From contig QZIR01000065.1 in assembly GCA_003604975.1 (NCBI GenBank), positions 1 to 51,102 of the forward strand: DNA of 51,102 nt, read 5' to 3'. This stretch comes from Desulforudis sp. Its GTDB lineage: Bacteria > Bacillota > Desulfotomaculia > Desulfotomaculales > Desulforudaceae. Under the pieces are notes generated by a model that saw only the letters and a list, made by a program, of their open reading frames with translations, did no database searches and was not told the DNA's origin. Position numbers and translations under genes: made by a program. This document shows positions 1-6,632 of the stretch, in pieces; the first letter of the stretch is position 1, and the number at the start of each line of letters is the position of its first letter.

Positions 1-99
1 CCATGCTCATTGCGCAGGATGCATTCAGGAATGCGGTCGGGCCAACCAAAGCGCTCAGCGGCAACCACCCAATAATCCTGCTCGATGCGCCAGCTCAGG
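1..99. repeat. 99-bp terminal direct repeat, copy 1 (circular overlap)
   Basis: These 99 bases are identical to 51004-51102. An exact terminal repeat of this size is what a k-mer assembler leaves on a circular molecule, so the unique genome is about 51,003 bp. The leftward gene that starts at 563 stays open across the join, which supports circularity rather than a chance repeat. A true short terminal redundancy of a linear virion genome cannot be excluded from sequence alone. Confidence 0.93.
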
Positions 100-563
100 T
101 AATCGGCGAAGACGAGCAGGCTCTCGCTGGGGGAATAATTCTCCGGATTGGAGGCGCTTTCGCTCATCTCGTCGAAAGAGTATGGCCAGCCCTGAGGCAT
201 CGGCACCAGGCAAGGCATGTCTCCGATGTCTTCCAGATTGAACATCCCTTCCTCCAGATTGAAGCTGTCGATCGGGAACAGGCCTTCGAGAATGCGAAAG
301 GCGGCGCTCTCTATCGGGTAGACTTCGTAAGGATGCGCCAGCACATCGGATAGGATGATGCCATCCGGGGCGCTGCATGCATCCAACAGCTTCTCTGGAG
401 CGTACTGGTGGACGATGCAGGCGCTTTGGGTAGTGAAAACCAGCCGGAGCATTTCGTCGATAGCCGTCTTGAATCTCACCGGGCGGCGGGCTTGCAGCGC
501 ACGGCAGGCAGCTTCCAGAGATGGGGCGAGCTGTGGCAGATCGGCAAAGGTATCAGGAAACAT
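1..563 (-). CDS. PRTRC-cassette protein at the protein-F position, N-terminal part
   Basis: This is the first 188 codons or so of a 335-residue protein. It starts at an ATG at 561-563, runs off the left edge, and continues in the same frame from 51102 down to a TGA at 50559-50561. The reading frame has no stop in the whole joined length. The start lies 4 bases after the stop of the ubiquitin-like gene and has only a weak ribosome site, which suggests translational coupling. It sits between the ubiquitin-like protein and the E2-like protein, the place where PRTRC cassettes carry protein F. I see no catalytic motif. Residues near the C-terminus are very acidic. Homology to PRTRC protein F is inferred from position only. 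Confidence 0.8.
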   Translation of the reverse strand, partial: MFPDTFADLPQLAPSLEAACRALQARRPVRFKTAIDEMLRLVFTTQSACIVHQYAPEKLLDACSAPDGIILSDVLAHPYEVYPIESAAFRILEGLFPIDSFNLEEGMFNLEDIGDMPCLVPMPQGWPYSFDEMSESASNPENYSPSESLLVFADYLSWRIEQDYWVVAAERFGWPDRIPECILRNEH

Positions 564-567
564 TATG

Positions 568-1026
568 TCAGAACCCAATGATTACAGCAGGAGCGGGTTG
601 AGGGCGGGCATCGTTCAGACGGGTCAGGGCAGCTTCGAGCATGCGGCCCTGGGCCACGCCCTCTTCGATGGCGGCCTGCAGGCGAGCATCCAGGATGAGC
701 AGCTCTTCGGGAGAAAAGGCAGGGCTGGTGTAGATCTGCTCGTACATCTCGATAGCCGGGTTCTTGTGGCTCGGGCAGGTATCCAGGTATGCCAGCGGGC
801 CGGGATGCCCTGCGATCTGCGCAGGCGCAGGGGCGAGACCTTTGGTACCGGCGCGCTTGACGACGTTGATGGTAACCACGTCGTCTTTCTCGACGCGGGT
901 GATCATGGCATTGGCAGCGTCAGGATAAAAGGGAGTCAAAGCGGCCTTTACTGTTGCGTCGTTTGCGCCGATATCCTCGGATACGGGGATGGTCTGGCCT
1001 TCGATGAGGATGTTATAGGTAGTCAT
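568..1026 (-). CDS. PRTRC protein C-like, ubiquitin-like protein with C-terminal extension
   Basis: This is a 152-residue protein with a strong ribosome site (AAGGAG, 7 bases before ATG). Residues 4-63 read like the small beta-grasp PRTRC protein C: a short strand, a hairpin, a helix, then a strand ending in the signature GTKG at residues 60-63. Known members usually stop about there, at around 70 residues. Here about 89 more residues follow, with a Pro/Ala linker and a helical segment rich in Glu and Leu (about 105-140). The nearby JAB peptidase could trim a tail of this kind to expose the glycine end; that is inference. The gene lies between the ParB-like gene (stop 12 bases upstream) and the protein-F-position gene. 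Family assignment rests on the GTKG motif and gene context. Confidence 0.72.
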   Translation of the reverse strand: MTTYNILIEGQTIPVSEDIGANDATVKAALTPFYPDAANAMITRVEKDDVVTINVVKRAGTKGLAPAPAQIAGHPGPLAYLDTCPSHKNPAIEMYEQIYTSPAFSPEELLILDARLQAAIEEGVAQGRMLEAALTRLNDARPQPAPAVIIGF

Positions 1027-1037
1027 GGGTTATCTCC

Positions 1038-2345
1038 TTAGAATTTGCTCTTGAGATCGAGCAGCATTTCGCCAACGGGACCGTCGAAGTAGATCTCGTT
1101 CTCACGGCACAACCGCATGGCAGGAATGCCCTGGTTGGCGCGAATGGCGACCATGACCTGGCGCCCATTGGGGTTGCCATCGGCGGGCAACCAGGTGACG
1201 GTGACTGCTATGGTGGACTGTTCCCAGGTGAGGGGAGCGGCGGCTTCGGTGGCAGGAGCTGGCGAAGCCGGCGAAGATTCCGGACCGTCGTTATCCGTAT
1301 CTGGCTCGGGAACCTCCGCCGGCGTATGTGCGTAGCGTGGATCGGCGGGCATCTGCGGTTCTTGCGCTTTGAATGCGTCATCGACGGCCTGGAAGGGGCG
1401 CGAATCGGGGCGCGAACCTTGCGACTCTACGGCGTCTGCGGATTGGGATTGAGCGCGTCGGGACTGTTCCCACAGGCGTTGTTTGATCTCGAAGCAGATT
1501 GAGTCGAGGCAGACCTGGCGACCTTTGGAAATATGCTGGTCGCAGTCGACACAGCGAATGGAGCGCGGGCCGTGCTCGTAGAACTCGTGATCCACCGACC
1601 AGGTGATGACCCGGGCGTAGAGGTCGATCAGCTCATCGACCTTGGTACGCAGGTAATCGGAGGATGCGCCGGCCAGGGCTTGCTTGACGATCTCGGTCGG
1701 TCGGGCATTGGCGCTCCAGCCCTTCTCGGCGGTCTCGCGCAGCTTCTCGGGCAGGGAGTACAGGCTGAGCAGGGCGACGCCCTGGCGCTCGCTGAGACGA
1801 TTGTCTTGCATTGCATCCTGGATATCATCGGGAAGCTCGAGCAATCGCAGGCTGTTGCTGATCACCGGACGGGAGAGGTGGAGCAGATCGGCGATCTCTG
1901 CCTGGCTCCAGCCGAAAGCTTCCGTGAAATGCCTGATCGCCCGGGCACGCTCGACCGGGGTATGCGCCAGACGCTGCTCGTTTTCATTCCAGGCTTTGAT
2001 CGCCATAGAGCGATCATCCAGGACATCGATGTGAACGGGCATGGCGGCGAAATCATGCTCATTGGCCGGCTCGCTGGCCAACATGCGGAAGGCGGAGAGT
2101 CGCCGGTGGCCGAAAGCCAGCTCGACGGTAGCGCCATCCGCCAAAGCCTGCTCTACCGCTACCTGGTTGATTTGCTGGTACATGACCGGCTTGCCAGCAT
2201 GGCACAAGCGGCCGGTGGGGATTTGCAGCAGGCCGTTGGCAAGGATGTCATCTGCCAGCTCACGGACGGAGTCCGGTTCTACGAATCGGGTCTGGTAGGG
2301 ATTTGGCTTGACCAAGTCAAGCGGGATATTGCAAATGATTATCAT
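1038..2345 (-). CDS. ParB/Spo0J-family DNA-binding protein (PRTRC ParB type)
   Basis: This 435-residue protein starts at the ATG at 2345, which has AAAGGAACC in front; an upstream in-frame ATG at 2399 lacks a usable site. The N-terminal ParB/sulfiredoxin-like domain includes the GHRR motif at about residues 79-82. A helix-turn-helix follows at about 148-172 (QAEIADLLHLSRPVISNSL). Four cysteines then form a zinc-finger-like CxxC...CxxxxC patch near residues 265-282. A low-complexity Pro/Glu/Ser linker joins this to a conserved-looking 60-residue C-terminal domain. No ParA partner was found. It heads the PRTRC group. A palindrome at 2383-2397 lies about 40 bases upstream of the start, suggesting autoregulation or a centromere site. 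It may act in partition or in repression, or both. Confidence 0.9.
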   Translation of the reverse strand: MIIICNIPLDLVKPNPYQTRFVEPDSVRELADDILANGLLQIPTGRLCHAGKPVMYQQINQVAVEQALADGATVELAFGHRRLSAFRMLASEPANEHDFAAMPVHIDVLDDRSMAIKAWNENEQRLAHTPVERARAIRHFTEAFGWSQAEIADLLHLSRPVISNSLRLLELPDDIQDAMQDNRLSERQGVALLSLYSLPEKLRETAEKGWSANARPTEIVKQALAGASSDYLRTKVDELIDLYARVITWSVDHEFYEHGPRSIRCVDCDQHISKGRQVCLDSICFEIKQRLWEQSRRAQSQSADAVESQGSRPDSRPFQAVDDAFKAQEPQMPADPRYAHTPAEVPEPDTDNDGPESSPASPAPATEAAAPLTWEQSTIAVTVTWLPADGNPNGRQVMVAIRANQGIPAMRLCRENEIYFDGPVGEMLLDLKSKF

Positions 2346-2382
2346 GGTCGGTTCCTTTCTGGTTGATTGGTTGAATAAAATT

Positions 2383-2397
2383 GTTTTGCGTGCAAAC
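2383..2397. promoter_or_regulatory. Dispersed palindrome site 1 (GTTTTGCGTGCAAAC)
   Basis: This is a 15-base variant of the repeated palindrome GTTTTGCGCGCAAAAC. It lies between the replication gene and the ParB-like gene, 38-52 bases upstream of the latter's start. The position fits an operator or a ParB binding site. Confidence 0.7.
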
Positions 2398-2422
2398 ATT
2401 TTAGAAGTCTAGCTGCACCTCC

Positions 2423-3283
2423 TTACGGTCCGGATGCGGGGATCAAATCTTCCTGGGCGACAAAAAATACCTCGACTGATTGGTTACAGATACCAACGAG
2501 TAGTCTAGTAACAGTGCTCTTCAACCGGCTTTGTAGCCAGTCTCTGGCATACGCGTTCCCACAGAGGAGGTAAAACTTACCATCCTGGTAATCGGAGGCA
2601 TCGACATCCCGCACCCAGGTATCGAAAGCAGCTTTGGGCATCTCCATCTGGAGCTGGCCTTTCGCTGCGGTCCAGGCTTCTGTAGGAGAGTAGTTGCATT
2701 TCTCGATTTTTCTCCGAAGAACCTCATTGGTTAATTTTGATGGTTCTTTAAGGACGGTTAATGACGGATTCACGGACATAGCTATGTCCCCTATTTTCTG
2801 TGGAAATGTCCCCTGTTTTTCTGAAATGTCCGTTATTTGGGGACATGGTGTCCCTTGTTTTTCAGAATTAGGGGACATAGTGTCCTCTATTTTCTGATAA
2901 TCAGGGGACATGGCGTCCCCTATTTTCTGCTCTTCCGATGGGTCCTCCGGTTCGTTTTCACTGACTTGAGGTTTGCTGGCCGGCCTGCCACGCCGTTGGC
3001 TCTGGTATGGATCTCGTTTCGGTAGTGCATCTACGTCGATGCGATATGCCTGCGTCTTGAATGGGCTTGAGCCATCACGTATCAAAATCTTCTTAGCGAT
3101 CAGCTTAAGCCGAATACGTGTCACCTGCTTTTCGCTGTATCCGGTCTTATAAGCGACCAGCGGATCACCCGGGTAGATGCTCCGGCCGGTGTGATCTGCA
3201 TGATCTGCATAAGCCAGCAGCACGTATTTTTCGTCTCGCTCCAGGTCGCTATCCCAGACCAGTCCCATGATATGTACACTCAT
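2423..3283 (-). CDS. Phage replication initiator with DnaA domain I-like C-terminus
   Basis: This 286-residue protein resembles phage O/replisome-organiser proteins. Residues 1-85 form a winged-helix region (typical opening MSVHIMGLVWDSDL...KYVLLAYADHAD, with an RIRLKLIAKKILI recognition-like helix). Residues 86-196 are a low-complexity linker. Residues 203-275 resemble the DnaA N-terminal domain (WTAAKGQL...FDTWVRDV...ARDWLQSRL), which in DnaA contacts helicase. The linker codons (about residues 118-169) contain the iteron array at 2774-2929, so the origin probably lies inside its own initiator gene as in lambda O. It is transcribed leftward ahead of the ParB gene. Confidence 0.85.
   Translation of the reverse strand: MSVHIMGLVWDSDLERDEKYVLLAYADHADHTGRSIYPGDPLVAYKTGYSEKQVTRIRLKLIAKKILIRDGSSPFKTQAYRIDVDALPKRDPYQSQRRGRPASKPQVSENEPEDPSEEQKIGDAMSPDYQKIEDTMSPNSEKQGTPCPQITDISEKQGTFPQKIGDIAMSVNPSLTVLKEPSKLTNEVLRRKIEKCNYSPTEAWTAAKGQLQMEMPKAAFDTWVRDVDASDYQDGKFYLLCGNAYARDWLQSRLKSTVTRLLVGICNQSVEVFFVAQEDLIPASGP
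2774..2929. repeat. Iteron array, probable replication origin
   Basis: About five units of a roughly 26-base element are spaced near 33 bases apart. Three clear units begin at 2839, 2871 and 2904, and each holds GGGGACAT, a GTGTCC-like inverted partner, and an AT-rich tail ending TATTTTCTG. Two more partial units lie at 2774-2840. The array is inside the initiator gene, which is the arrangement of lambdoid origins. The repeats produce the protein pattern QKIGDAMSP / QKIEDTMSP. That this is the origin is inference from architecture. Confidence 0.78.
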
Positions 3284-3341
3284 TTTGCGCCTCTAAGAAT
3301 CGAATTGTCGGTCAACATTAAAAAGTTCCTTTAAAACTTCT

Positions 3342-3596
3342 TTAAGGATGAACTCCCCCAGGTAGGGTATCGGTGAGAGCGGGAGTCTCGATTTGCATAA
3401 CGACGATCTGCGCATCTCCATGATGCCCCCCTCGGGTCTCGTCGAGCAACAGTTCGACGAGGTGCGCGGTGCGATCATCGGTGCAGGTAATTTGAATCAC
3501 ATCCTGCACCAAGATTCCTTGCAGCAGTTCTTCGAGTGATGCGAGAGTTGCGATCATCGCATCGGATGGATTGGATATGATAAGAGACTTGCTCAT
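3342..3596 (-). CDS. Small hypothetical protein, first gene of leftward operon
   Basis: This 84-residue protein starts at an ATG preceded by AAAGGTAAC. It is mildly acidic, has no membrane segment and no motif that I recognise. It lies 58 bases upstream of the replication initiator and is the first gene in the leftward block. The position suggests a replication or regulatory accessory. Confidence 0.65.
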   Translation of the reverse strand: MSKSLIISNPSDAMIATLASLEELLQGILVQDVIQITCTDDRTAHLVELLLDETRGGHHGDAQIVVMQIETPALTDTLPGGVHP

Positions 3597-3640
3597 GATT
3601 TTGTTACCTTTCTGCCAATAGATGGCGGTTATGATACAAT

Positions 3641-3692
3641 TAGCCGGGGGGTGTGTGCGACCTGGGCTGGCTTCACGCACCCTCCGGCTGCG
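3641..3692. other. Long imperfect hairpin in the divergent intergenic region
   Basis: Arms AGCCGG/CCGGCT, GGGTG/CACCC and GTG/CAC nest around a loop of about 18 bases. No T-run follows on either strand, so it is not an obvious terminator. It lies in the leader of the integrase gene. On the plus strand an extended -10-like TGATACAAT lies just upstream at 3632-3640; this is a weak promoter candidate. Confidence 0.45.
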
Positions 3693-3753
3693 AGGAGTGC
3701 GCATGGACATTTGATGACGTGCGCACGAAATTTATCGTTGCCGGAGGTGTAAT

Positions 3754-4764
3754 TTGGAAAATTCGTTTGAAACTAAGACGGGCATCAAAACTTTGTTGAT
3801 GGCGAGCCAACCAACGTTGCTGCAGGCAGTCGAGACATTTTTACAGGTAGGACTGGCCGGGCGTAGCCCGCGGACGGTAGAGTGGTATCGCAAGCACCTT
3901 GTGCCACTGGCGCATGATCTAGGGGAAGAAATGACCGTGGGAATGGTAATGGAAGCAGACTTGCTGGATTGGTATGCCAGGCTGGAGAGGCGGCAAGTGC
4001 GTTGGGAAGGCAGCTCCAGGCCGACTGCAAAGGGGAGGCTGGCGCCGGATACATTGCACGGCTACGTGCGGGCAGTCAGGCTGCTGTTCAAACGGTTGAT
4101 GCAATGGGGAGTGATCCTGGAAAACCCGGCAGCTCATCTCGAGCTGCCAAAGCTGCCACGTTCTGGGCGGCCGGGGATCAGTGACAGCAACGTACAGGCG
4201 ATCTTGCATGCAGCGAAGGACGATATCCGGGATTACGCATTGCTGCGTTTCCTGGAAGCGAGTGGCTGCCGGCGGGGCGGGATCGCCAATCTACAATTGG
4301 GGGACTTGAACCTGGATAATGATAACGAGCGGCTGCGGAGGCGCGCTACGGTGCATGAGAAAGGAGCAAAGGAGCGATCAGTTGTGTTGACGCCCGGCGC
4401 TCTACAGGCATTGGAGGCCTGGCTGGAATTGCGCTCGAAGTTAGAGATCGATTCACCAGATGACGACCACGTGTTCCTTGGGCGAGAGCACCAGGGCATG
4501 CCGTGGCGTCCAATGCGGGAAGATGGCATTTCGGGAGTGCTGCGGCGCTACAAAGAGCGGCTGGATCTGCGAGGTTCCTGTTCGCCGCATCAATGGCGGC
4601 ACCGCTGGGCCAGAAAGCGACTCCAGGAGGGAATGGGATTGAGCCAGGTTTCGCAGTTGATGGGGCACGAAGACGTGTCGATCACTGTGCGTTATTATGG
4701 CCAGTTCACAATCGACCAACTCCAGGATGCTTACGACCGCTTTGTCAGCGATCCAAAGGAGTAA
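3754..4764 (+). CDS. int: Tyrosine recombinase, phage integrase
   Basis: This 336-residue protein starts at a TTG with an ideal GGAGGTG site 6 bases upstream; an ATG at 3799 is the alternative. Residues 20-125 form the SAM-like core-binding domain (RSPRTVEWYRKHL). The catalytic domain shows Arg173 (SGCRRGG), a beta-hairpin Lys near 203-206, the HQWRH box (His279, Arg282), a GH at 304-305, and the nucleophile Tyr314 or Tyr315. It should integrate and excise the phage. An attP matching a tRNA-Lys 3' half lies about 100 bases downstream, the usual arrangement. Confidence 0.96.
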   Translation: MENSFETKTGIKTLLMASQPTLLQAVETFLQVGLAGRSPRTVEWYRKHLVPLAHDLGEEMTVGMVMEADLLDWYARLERRQVRWEGSSRPTAKGRLAPDTLHGYVRAVRLLFKRLMQWGVILENPAAHLELPKLPRSGRPGISDSNVQAILHAAKDDIRDYALLRFLEASGCRRGGIANLQLGDLNLDNDNERLRRRATVHEKGAKERSVVLTPGALQALEAWLELRSKLEIDSPDDDHVFLGREHQGMPWRPMREDGISGVLRRYKERLDLRGSCSPHQWRHRWARKRLQEGMGLSQVSQLMGHEDVSITVRYYGQFTIDQLQDAYDRFVSDPKE

Positions 4765-4822
4765 ATCTCATCCAATGGCATCGCCATCCAATGGCGAATG
4801 AGTCCATTGGTTGCCTCTTTCA

Positions 4823-4852
4823 GCCGACCCCGATCATGGGGCCGGCTTTTTT
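4823..4852 (+). terminator. Rho-independent terminator after integrase
   Basis: The stem has arms GCCGaCCCC and GGGGcCGGC around GATCAT, followed by six T's. It separates the integrase transcript from the attachment site. Confidence 0.85.
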
Positions 4853-4860
4853 GTAGCGAG

Positions 4861-4906
4861 TTGTCTTTTAAGCTATTGGTTGCAGGTTCGAGCCCTGCCA
4901 CGCTCA
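4861..4906 (+). other. attP core: 3' half of a tRNA-Lys(UUU) gene
   Basis: The segment carries an anticodon loop CTTTTAA (4865-4871, anticodon TTT), a perfect T-arm (stem GCAGG/CCTGC around TTCGAGC, 4882-4898) and the 3' acceptor strand up to about 4905. There is no 5' half, so it is not an intact tRNA. A tRNA 3' half directly after an integrase gene is the standard phage attachment site that restores the host tRNA upon integration. The exact crossover point cannot be placed without the host sequence. Confidence 0.85.
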
Positions 4907-4999
4907 CACAATCGATTTTTAAGGTTCTAGCACCCTTTCTGTAGGGTGTTTGATAGTCCCACACCCGTCGCCTCTAAGCATGAGATGTGGGGAATGAGG

Positions 5000-5036
5000 C
5001 AGCTTCACCATTTTTTGGTGGGGCTGTTTCTTTTTT
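5000..5036 (+). terminator. Rho-independent terminator, 11-bp stem
   Basis: An 11-bp stem, allowing G-T pairs (CAGCTTCACCA / TGGTGGGGCTG), surrounds a loop of five T's and is followed by TTTCTTTTTT. It would stop rightward transcripts entering from attP or the chromosome before they meet the convergent XRE gene. Confidence 0.82.
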
Positions 5037-5039
5037 GCC

Positions 5040-5300
5040 CTACTGCTCGACGATATCGATCACCTTGCCTAGACTTGACAATTCAAAGATATCGGCTATG
5101 ACTCGAAGAGTCTCGGTGTTGAAATTGGTTTCTCCACGCGATAACCGATATGCAGTGTCCTGGCTCAAGCCAGCCAACATGCAATGGGCCACAAAGGTTT
5201 TGATGTCCCATCCTTTTTCGACGAGCAGCTCGGGCACATGGTTCTTGAGTTTGCCCATGGCTGCCTCCTGGGGGATTGAATTTAGCGGGTCGTAAATCAC
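5040..5300 (-). CDS. XRE-family helix-turn-helix repressor
   Basis: This Cro/CI-like protein has a helix-turn-helix around WDIKTFVAHCMLAGLSQDTA and YRLSRGETNF, with the tail LRVIADIFELSSLGKVIDI typical of small XRE regulators. Two starts are credible. One is the GTG at 5300 (86 residues) with GGAGGTAAAC; the other is the ATG at 5258 (72 residues) with AGGAGGCAGCC. Its promoter is the leftward half of the divergent pair at 5319-5397, which carries palindromic operators. It is the likely lysogeny or early-gene switch. Identity as the phage repressor is inferred from this context. Confidence 0.85.
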   Translation of the reverse strand: MIYDPLNSIPQEAAMGKLKNHVPELLVEKGWDIKTFVAHCMLAGLSQDTAYRLSRGETNFNTETLRVIADIFELSSLGKVIDIVEQ

Positions 5301-5318
5301 GTTTACCTCCATGCCATA

Positions 5319-5347
5319 ATAATAACAAAATTATGAAAAACTGTCAA
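5319..5347 (-). promoter_or_regulatory. Leftward sigma-70 promoter for the XRE repressor gene
   Basis: On the minus strand TTGACA (5342-5347) is separated by exactly 17 bases from TATTAT (5319-5324). The predicted transcript starts at about 5312, only a dozen bases before the GTG start codon. Confidence 0.82.
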
Positions 5348-5375
5348 GATATTTCATTACGATTTATCTTGACAG
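5341..5375. promoter_or_regulatory. 11-bp inverted repeat embedding both divergent -35 boxes
   Basis: Arms CTGTCAAGATA and TATCTTGACAG are separated by 13 bases and match perfectly. Each arm contains the -35 TTGACA of one of the two divergent promoters, so one bound regulator could control both. Confidence 0.8.
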
Positions 5376-5397
5376 ATTTTACGATTTATCGTAAAAT
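5369..5397 (+). promoter_or_regulatory. Rightward early promoter with palindromic operator
   Basis: TTGACA (5369-5374) is 17 bases from TAAAAT (5392-5397). A perfect palindrome with arms ATTTTACGAT and ATCGTAAAAT (5376-5397, 2-base spacer) covers the spacer and the -10, which is what a repressor operator would do. It drives the rightward operon from 5481. Confidence 0.85.
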
Positions 5398-5427
5398 AAA
5401 AACGTAAAGCTTATCCGTAAAACGAAA

Positions 5428-5453
5428 GCTGGCCGGGGCGTCACCCGGCCAGC
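5428..5453 (+). other. GC-rich leader hairpin of the early operon
   Basis: A perfect 10-bp stem (GCTGGCCGGG / CCCGGCCAGC, 6-base loop) lies in the 5' leader, 27 bases before the first start codon. It has no T-run, so it is more likely a stability or translational element than a terminator. Confidence 0.6.
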
Positions 5454-5480
5454 CAGGCCCACAGAAAGGAACCATCTCTC

Positions 5481-5960
5481 ATGAGCGTACAGATTATACC
5501 AGCAGTTTCGACTTACAAGCCTTTTTTCAACTCTATGGACACCACCAACAAACGAGCTACCCGTTGTGCAAGATGCAAAACGCACTTGCCAGCCGGCGCA
5601 GGCCACAAATGGGACTTTGCCGACGAAGCCTACGCCATGACTGCCAATCTGGCCTCCCGCTTCCTTTGCGACTCTTGCCATAACCACCGCCTGGCGCTGC
5701 TAGAGATCGAAACCGAGGTCAAGGAGGCGCTGGCGGATATCCGGGAATGGTGCAAGTACGTGCCGCTGAGCATGCACCAGATCACGTACGATGCCATCGG
5801 CAGGATCGTCTACCGCTGCGATCTGGCGCAGGCAGACGTGGCGCGTGGGATCGCCGCAGCGCTCTCCGATCTGGACGAATACAGCTACAGCGCTGCAATG
5901 AACACTGCCAGGCGGGTCGCACAGGAAGTGATGGAAGTTTACAGCGGAGGTGAGGCATGA
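5481..5960 (+). CDS. Hypothetical early protein with a CxxC...CxxC zinc site
   Basis: This 159-residue protein starts at an ATG with AAAGGAACC upstream and is the first gene behind the repressed rightward promoter. Residues 29-68 hold two cysteine pairs (CARC and CDSC), probably binding one zinc. The remaining C-terminal part is predicted helical. First position after the operator suggests an early regulatory or host-takeover role; no family was recognised. Confidence 0.8.
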   Translation: MSVQIIPAVSTYKPFFNSMDTTNKRATRCARCKTHLPAGAGHKWDFADEAYAMTANLASRFLCDSCHNHRLALLEIETEVKEALADIREWCKYVPLSMHQITYDAIGRIVYRCDLAQADVARGIAAALSDLDEYSYSAAMNTARRVAQEVMEVYSGGEA

Positions 5961-6175
5961 CTGCCCCGGCAATGGTTATTCCAGTGGTACAGCAAGTGTC
6001 AAACGCATTGTGCAGCAGTGAAGATTTCGCCGAGCTGCTGGCCTGTTTGCCAGACAGTTTCTTCTACCAGGGCGAAGAAACGCAGAAGAGCGGATGGATG
6101 ACCATCTTGCACCTGGTGGTGCACGGCGAACGGGATTTCGAGAAGATCGCCTCGGCGGTGAAGGGGGCATTATGA
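5957..6175 (+). CDS. Small hypothetical early protein
   Basis: This 72-residue protein starts within the stop of the previous gene (ATGA overlap) and ends overlapping the next start, so the three genes are translationally coupled. It is acidic to neutral with no recognised motif. Confidence 0.75.
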   Translation: MTAPAMVIPVVQQVSNALCSSEDFAELLACLPDSFFYQGEETQKSGWMTILHLVVHGERDFEKIASAVKGAL

Positions 6176-6624
6176 CCGACGGAATGGGAATTACCCAGGT
6201 AGAAGAACAGAAGCGCGACCTATCGATCAATATGAAAGTTATCCAGGTAGGACAGAAGCGCGGCCTATCGATCAATGGCAAGTCCATCACGCGCATCGAT
6301 CTGCACGAAAACCCCAACGGCGTGATGGTGGAAGCGTTTGCTTATGGCTGGACGGCTGGAAGCTATCCGGTCTATTCAAACAAAAATAGGGAGAAGAGCC
6401 TGGACGAATTGGTAGCCTGGCTGAAGACCGGCGGCTGGACGTTGAAGGAATGGCCGGGCAGCGGGCCAGGTCACCGAGGCGCCCGGGCTTTCCTGGGGCA
6501 TCCGGCGCCGGTGCGCACGCGCTGGGGAATCCAGTATTACCGTGAATATTTCACCGGCAGGCGCTATCTGCTGAAGGCCGATCCCAGGCCGCTGGCGAAC
6601 ATCGATTTTGCATACGAGTATTAG
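6172..6624 (+). CDS. Hypothetical early protein with an N-terminal tandem duplication
   Basis: This 150-residue protein starts at an ATG overlapping the previous stop. Residues 7-20 and 23-36 repeat one another (ITQVEEQKRDLSIN and VIQVGQKRGLSING), and the DNA shows a near-exact direct repeat of just under 40 bases at about 6193-6275. The rest is aromatic-rich with no recognised domain. Confidence 0.75.
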   Translation: MTDGMGITQVEEQKRDLSINMKVIQVGQKRGLSINGKSITRIDLHENPNGVMVEAFAYGWTAGSYPVYSNKNREKSLDELVAWLKTGGWTLKEWPGSGPGHRGARAFLGHPAPVRTRWGIQYYREYFTGRRYLLKADPRPLANIDFAYEY

Positions 6625-6632
6625 GAGGCAAT

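Noticed and set aside
1533..2366. 277-codon plus-strand frame opposite the ParB-like gene
   Set aside because: The minus strand has clear ParB and helix-turn-helix motifs.
2774..2929. CRISPR array
   Set aside because: The repeats are short, include inverted halves, and lie inside an open protein frame; no cas genes are present.
4861..4906. A functional tRNA gene
   Set aside because: Only the anticodon loop, T-arm and acceptor 3' side exist; the 5' half and D-arm are missing.
4929..4951. Terminator between attP and the XRE gene (CACCCT / AGGGTG)
   Set aside because: Six-base stem with only three T's after it; a stronger terminator follows at 5000-5036.
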